The notes beneath the pieces were generated by a model, which was given only the letters and a program-made list of their open reading frames with translations, did no database searches and had not been told where the DNA came from. A DNA stretch of 11,300 bases. It comes from DASRHK01 sp035650495. Its GTDB lineage: Bacteria; Pseudomonadota; Gammaproteobacteria; Nevskiales; Nevskiaceae. Of the stretch, positions 7,696-11,300 are shown in pieces; positions within the stretch are counted from its first letter, which is position 1, and each line of letters opens with the position of its first letter. The translations under genes were made by a program, and so were the position numbers. Where the stretch lies: assembly GCA_035650495.1 (NCBI GenBank), contig DASRHK010000151.1:1-11300 (forward strand), given 5' to 3'.

Positions 7696-9642
7696 CTACT
7701 TCTTGTCTTTTACCTCGGTGAACTCTGCGTCCACGACGTCGCCTTCCGGCTTCGCCGCGCCAGCGCCAGGCTGCTGCTGACCGGCTGCGCCTTCCGCACC
7801 CGGCGCACCAGCTTGCGCACCCTTCGCGGCGTAGACGCGCTCCATCAGCTTCGACGACGCCTGCATCAGCGCCTGCGTCTTGGCTTCGATGTCGGCCTTG
7901 TCGTCACCCTTGAGCGCTTCGCGCAGCGCAGCAGTGGCTTCCTCGATCGACTTCTTCTCGTCGGCCTGCACCTGCTCGCCGAGATCCTTCATCGACTTCT
8001 CGACCGCGTGCACCATCTGGTCCGCCTGGTTGCGCGCCGTGATGAGCTCGTTGAACTTCTTGTCTTCCTCGGCGTGCGTCTCCGCGTCCTTCACCATCTT
8101 CTTGATCTCGTCTTCCGACAGACCCGAGTTGGCGGTGATGCGGATCGACTGCTCCTTGCCCGTCGCCTTGTCCTTTGCGTGCACGTGCAGGATGCCGTTG
8201 GCGTCGATGTCGAACGCGACCTCGATCTGCGGCACGCCGCGCGGCGCGGGCGGCAGGCCAGTGAGGTCGAAGCGGCCGAGCAGCTTGTTCGCCGACGCGA
8301 TCTCGCGCTCGCCCTGATAGACCTGGATCGTCACCGCAGTCTGGCTGTCGTCCGCCGTCGTGAACGTCTCCGACTTCTTGGTCGGGATCGTCGTGTTCTT
8401 CTCGATGAGCTTGGTGAACTTGCCGCCGAGCGTCTCGATGCCGAGCGACAGCGGCGTCACGTCGAGCAGCAGCACGTCCTTGCGATCGCCCGACAGAACA
8501 GCGCCCTGAACGGCAGCGCCGACGGCGACCGCTTCGTCCGGATTGATGTCCTTGCGCGGCTCACGCCCGAAGAAGTTCTTCACCGCTTCCTGGACCTTCG
8601 GCATGCGCGTCTGGCCGCCGACCAGGATGACTTCCTGGATCTCGGAGGCCTTCAGGCCCGCGTCCTTCAGCGCGATCTTGCACGGCTCGAGCGACTTCTG
8701 GATGAAGTCCTCGACGAGCGCCTCGAGCTTCGCGCGCGTGAGCTTCATGTTGAGATGCTTCGGACCGGTCTGGTCGGCCGTGATGTACGGCAGGTTGATC
8801 TCGGTCTGCGTGGTCGACGACAGCTCGATCTTCGCCTTCTCGGCCGCCTCCTTGAGGCGCTGCAGCGCGAGCGGATCCTTGCGCAGGTCGATGCCCTGGT
8901 CCTTCTTGAACTCGTCGACGATGTAATCCATCACGCGCTGGTCGAAGTCCTCGCCGCCGAGGAACGTGTCGCCGTTGGTCGCGAGCACTTCGAACTGCTT
9001 CTCGCCGTCGACGTCGGCGATCTCGATGATCGAGATGTCGAAGGTGCCGCCGCCGAGGTCATACACCGCGATCTTCTGATCCTTCTTGCCGCCCTTGTCG
9101 AGGCCGAACGCGAGCGCGGCCGCCGTCGGCTCGTTGATGATGCGTTTCACTTCCAGGCCCGCGATGCGGCCGGCGTCCTTGGTCGCCTGGCGCTGCGAGT
9201 CGTTGAAGTAGGCGGGAACGGTGATCACCGCTTCGGTGACCGGATGGCCGAGGTAATCCTCGGCGGTCTTCTTCATCTTGCGGAGCACTTCCGCGGAAAC
9301 CTGCTGGGGCGCGATCTTCTTGCCCTTGACCTCGACCCACGCGTCGCCATTGTCGGCCTTGATGATCTTGAACGGCGAGACCTTGATCGCCTTCTGCACT
9401 TCGGCGTCCTCGAAGCGGCGGCCGATGAGGCGCTTCACCGCGTAGAGCGTGTTGTGCGGATTGGTGACCGCCTGGCGCTTGGCGCTGCGGCCGGCGATGG
9501 TCTGGCCATCATCGGTGTAGGCGACGATCGACGGCGTGGTGCGCTCGCCTTCCGAGTTCTCGATGACCTTGACGTTGCCGCCTTCGGTGATGGCGACGCA
9601 GCTGTTGGTGGTGCCGAGGTCGATGCCGATGATGTTGGACAT
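7696..9642 (-). CDS. dnaK: Chaperone protein DnaK (Hsp70)
   Basis: DnaK binds exposed hydrophobic peptides under ATP control, with DnaJ and GrpE as partners. The 648-residue protein begins MSNIIGIDLGTTNSCVA, the first phosphate loop. Key residues of the ATPase domain are in place: Lys70 (YAVKRLIG), Glu171 (INEPTAAALAFG), the second phosphate motif DLGGGTFD (195-202) and VGGQTRMP (341-348). The interdomain linker DVLLLD is at 389-394, followed by VTPLSLGIETLGG of the substrate-binding domain. The lid ends in a Gln/Gly/Ala-rich tail and the acidic DVVDAEFTEVKDKK, as in E. coli DnaK. GGAGAG lies 6 nt before the ATG. A gap of 66 bp separates it from grpE and holds a possible second heat-shock promoter. 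Confidence 0.99.
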   Translation of the reverse strand: MSNIIGIDLGTTNSCVAITEGGNVKVIENSEGERTTPSIVAYTDDGQTIAGRSAKRQAVTNPHNTLYAVKRLIGRRFEDAEVQKAIKVSPFKIIKADNGDAWVEVKGKKIAPQQVSAEVLRKMKKTAEDYLGHPVTEAVITVPAYFNDSQRQATKDAGRIAGLEVKRIINEPTAAALAFGLDKGGKKDQKIAVYDLGGGTFDISIIEIADVDGEKQFEVLATNGDTFLGGEDFDQRVMDYIVDEFKKDQGIDLRKDPLALQRLKEAAEKAKIELSSTTQTEINLPYITADQTGPKHLNMKLTRAKLEALVEDFIQKSLEPCKIALKDAGLKASEIQEVILVGGQTRMPKVQEAVKNFFGREPRKDINPDEAVAVGAAVQGAVLSGDRKDVLLLDVTPLSLGIETLGGKFTKLIEKNTTIPTKKSETFTTADDSQTAVTIQVYQGEREIASANKLLGRFDLTGLPPAPRGVPQIEVAFDIDANGILHVHAKDKATGKEQSIRITANSGLSEDEIKKMVKDAETHAEEDKKFNELITARNQADQMVHAVEKSMKDLGEQVQADEKKSIEEATAALREALKGDDKADIEAKTQALMQASSKLMERVYAAKGAQAGAPGAEGAAGQQQPGAGAAKPEGDVVDAEFTEVKDKK

Positions 9643-9685
9643 GGGTTTCTCTCCGCGAATCTGGTTAAGGCCGAATCGAAGCGAT

Positions 9686-9713
9686 ATCTAAGGTCGCGCC
9701 GCGCGGTTTCAAG
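9686..9713 (-). promoter_or_regulatory. Weak sigma-32-like promoter ahead of dnaK
   Basis: On the minus strand CTTGAAA (9707-9713) overlaps the grpE stop codon and exactly matches the sigma-32 -35 core. After 13 bp comes CCTTAGAT (9686-9693), which matches only about half of the CCCCATnT -10 consensus. The ten bases GCTTGAAACC are identical to those of the better promoter before grpE. It may give dnaK extra heat-shock transcription; the poor -10 keeps confidence low. Confidence 0.3.
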
Positions 9714-10236
9714 CGGGGGCTTTCGCCACGACGACGGTGGCGGGTCGCAGCAGGCGATCATGCAGCGTGTAGCCCTTCTGCATGACGCTGAGAACGTGGT
9801 TGGCCGGGACGTCGTCGGAGGGAACCATCGACATGGCCTGGTGCAGGTCGGGATTGAACGGCTTGCCGGTCGGGTCGATCTGCTTGACGCCGTACTTCTC
9901 GAGCAAGGCCATGAGCTGCTTGTAGGTGAGCTGCTTGCCCTCGATCAGCGCCTTGGCCTGGTCCTTCACATCCGCGCTCTCCGCGGCCTTGAGGCCGAGC
10001 TCGAGGCTGTCGCTGATGTTGGTGAGCTCGCGCAGCAGGTTCTCGTTGGCGAATTTGACCGCCGCATCCTTGTCGCGCTCGAGCCGGCGCCGGATGTTGT
10101 CGAGCTCGGCGACGGCGCGCAGCTGCGCGTCGCGGGCCGTGGCCGCGCGGGCCTCGGCGTCGGCGAGCTGGGCCTGCAGGACCGCGATGGGGTCTTGGGC
10201 TTCAGCTGCCGGGTCGGTCTCGGGCGTGTCGTTCAT
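9709..10236 (-). CDS. grpE: Nucleotide exchange factor GrpE
   Basis: GrpE releases ADP from DnaK and so resets the chaperone cycle. The 175-residue protein has a short acidic N-terminus, a long helical dimerising coiled coil (about 15-85, including ARDAQLRAVAELDNIRRRLERD), and the C-terminal beta-wing that contacts DnaK, with DPTGKPFNPDLHQAMS, VLSVMQKGYTLHDRLLRPATVVVAK. The length is at the shorter end of the proteobacterial range. ATG at 10234-10236 follows a modest AAGAAG site. It lies 81 bp after hrcA, with a convincing sigma-32-type promoter overlapping the end of hrcA. A TATACT hexamer at 10274-10279 in the gap resembles a sigma-70 -10 box but lacks a good -35. Confidence 0.97.
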   Translation of the reverse strand: MNDTPETDPAAEAQDPIAVLQAQLADAEARAATARDAQLRAVAELDNIRRRLERDKDAAVKFANENLLRELTNISDSLELGLKAAESADVKDQAKALIEGKQLTYKQLMALLEKYGVKQIDPTGKPFNPDLHQAMSMVPSDDVPANHVLSVMQKGYTLHDRLLRPATVVVAKAPA

Positions 10237-10307
10237 CGATCTTCTTGAACTGTCGGAAACACGAAGGCCGCGCAGTATAAGGAACCCCGCGCGCCCTGAC
10301 CCCTGTT

Positions 10308-10336
10308 AGATGAGGCCTCAGGACTCTGGTTTCAAG
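10308..10336 (-). promoter_or_regulatory. Sigma-32-type heat-shock promoter for grpE-dnaK
   Basis: On the minus strand TTGAAA (10330-10335, within CTTGAAA) is followed after 14 bp by CCTCATCT (10308-10315). The sigma-32 consensus is TTGAAA, 11-16 bp, CCCCATnT; here the -35 is exact and only the third base of the -10 differs. The -35 lies in the last codons of hrcA (Leu-Lys of GLKPES) and the -10 just past its stop. Initiation near 10300 would give grpE a leader of about 65 nt and leave hrcA out of the transcript. Confidence 0.7.
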
Positions 10337-11300
10337 CCTTTCGAGAGAATCCGGGCGGTTTCCGAGACCAGCGGGATGATCCGGCTGTAGGCCATGCGGG
10401 TCGGGCCGATGACGCCGAGCACCCCGGCGACCTCGCCATCCACGTAGTAGGGAGCCGTCACCACGCTGCATTCATCGAGCACGCGATAGCCCGACTCGTC
10501 GCCGATGAAGAGCTGGACGCCGTCCGCGTTCAGGCACTGGTCGAACAATTCGAGCAGCTCGCGCTTGCGATCGAGCGCGTCGAACAAGCCGCGCAGGCGC
10601 TGGACGTCCGCGAGCTCCTGGAACGCGAGCAGGTTGTGACCCCCGGCCACGACGAAATCCTTGCCGCCGGCTTCTTCGCCGAGCGCACGGCTCGCCATCG
10701 CCGCAGCGTCGCTCAACAGCGTGCTCACGCGATTCTGCGCGGCTGCGGCTTCTTCCATCAGCGCGCGGCGCAGGCTGACGAGATCGCGTCCGGCGAACTG
10801 CTCGTTGATGGCGTTCGCATAGCGCTCGAGCTCGTCGGCGCCGTAGGCGCGATCCATCTGCAGCACGCGGTTCTGCACTTCGTGCTGATTGACCACGAGG
10901 ATCGCGAGCACGCGGTTGTCGGAGATCGGCAGGAACTCGATCCGCCGCAGCACGGCGAGATTGCGCCGCGGCACGGTGACCACGCCAGCCATCCGCGTCA
11001 TCTGCGACAGCAGCGACGAGGCCGCCTGCACGAGATCGTTCGCCGATCGCGTGCCCGAGAGCTCTTCGACCATGCGGTTGCGCGCTTCCTCACGGATCGG
11101 CTCCGGTGCCAGCAGCGCGTCGACGAAATAGCGGTAGCCGCGATTGGTCGGGATGCGGCCGGCGGAGGTGTGCGGCGAAACCACGAAGCCTAAGTCCTCG
11201 AGGTCGGCCATGACGTTGCGGATCGTGGCCGGCGACAGATCGAGCTTCGCGGCGCGCGACAGCGTGCGCGAGCCCACCGGCGCACCGTCGCGGACGTAGC
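10318..11300 (-). CDS. hrcA: Heat-inducible transcription repressor HrcA (partial, start lies past right edge)
   Basis: HrcA binds the CIRCE operator and represses chaperone genes until heat or client load titrates GroEL away. About 327 codons are visible; compared with the usual 340-350 residues only some 20 N-terminal residues are missing. The visible frame opens YVRDGAPVGSRTLSRAAKLDLSPATIRNVMADLEDLGFV, the winged-helix DNA-binding domain, then SPHTSAGRIPTNRGYRYFVD, the conserved stretch that leads into the GAF-like dimer domain. The protein ends GVIGPTRMAYSRIIPLVSETARILSKGLKPES, as in the family. The in-frame GTG at 11275-11277 is not the real start, because recognisable HrcA sequence continues upstream to the window edge. 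No CIRCE repeat (TTAGCACTC-N9-GAGTGCTAA) is seen in the window; it may lie upstream of hrcA or at another chaperone locus. Confidence 0.96.
   Translation of the reverse strand, partial: YVRDGAPVGSRTLSRAAKLDLSPATIRNVMADLEDLGFVVSPHTSAGRIPTNRGYRYFVDALLAPEPIREEARNRMVEELSGTRSANDLVQAASSLLSQMTRMAGVVTVPRRNLAVLRRIEFLPISDNRVLAILVVNQHEVQNRVLQMDRAYGADELERYANAINEQFAGRDLVSLRRALMEEAAAAQNRVSTLLSDAAAMASRALGEEAGGKDFVVAGGHNLLAFQELADVQRLRGLFDALDRKRELLELFDQCLNADGVQLFIGDESGYRVLDECSVVTAPYYVDGEVAGVLGVIGPTRMAYSRIIPLVSETARILSKGLKPES

Noticed and set aside
7813..10248. A very long plus-strand open frame (811 codons) opposite dnaK and grpE
   Set aside because: Its product is Arg/Leu/Asp-rich with no recognisable domain, and it lies exactly opposite two conserved genes. 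High GC removes stop codons from antisense frames.
10274..10279. Sigma-70 promoter before grpE based on TATACT
   Set aside because: The -10 matches 5 of 6, but the hexamer 17 bp upstream (GGGTCA) is poor and there is no extended -10; the sigma-32 site fits far better.
10237..10317. CIRCE operator in the chaperone gaps
   Set aside because: Neither the hrcA-grpE nor the grpE-dnaK gap contains TTAGCACTC or its complement.

Overview
This is a gene-dense, high-GC window in which every convincing gene lies on the minus strand, so the genes are read from the right edge to the left. In order of transcription they are hrcA (cut by the right edge), grpE, dnaK, a TMEM175-type membrane channel gene, dnaJ, dapB, a secreted M20-family amidohydrolase, a PA0069-type radical SAM gene, carA and carB (cut by the left edge). 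The backbone hrcA-grpE-dnaK-dnaJ-dapB-carA-carB is a gammaproteobacterial arrangement. Having hrcA at its head argues against Pseudomonas or the enterics and points to a high-GC lineage near Xanthomonadales, Steroidobacterales or Nevskiales. That placement is inferred from gene order, not from a phylogeny.

The right half (about 5844-11300) is the heat-shock block: HrcA repressor, GrpE nucleotide exchange factor, DnaK chaperone and DnaJ co-chaperone. The 3' end of hrcA carries a strong sigma-32-type promoter (TTGAAA, 14 bp, CCTCATCT) placed to drive grpE and the genes beyond it. A weaker copy of the same -35 sequence overlaps the grpE stop codon ahead of dnaK. Between dnaK and dnaJ there is an extra gene for a TMEM175-family cation channel. 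It is separated from dnaK by 152 bp holding a long 21-bp hairpin, and it is fused to dnaJ by an ATGA overlap, so dnaJ is translationally tied to a channel gene rather than to dnaK.

The left half (1-5814) is biosynthetic. dapB (lysine and diaminopimelate) overlaps by 4 bp an M20D amidohydrolase that has a Sec signal peptide. After a 41-bp gap filled by two inverted repeats comes a spore-photoproduct-lyase-like radical SAM protein, then carA and carB for carbamoyl phosphate synthesis (arginine and pyrimidines). carB starts at TTG inside the end of carA. A sigma-70-like promoter and a leader hairpin lie just ahead of carA.

Most of the window is conserved housekeeping DNA. The unusual parts are the three inserted genes (channel, amidohydrolase, radical SAM) and the structured gaps next to them. 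I see no tRNA, rRNA, CRISPR array, insertion sequence or phage gene. The longest stretch without a gene is the 152 bp between dnaK and the channel gene.
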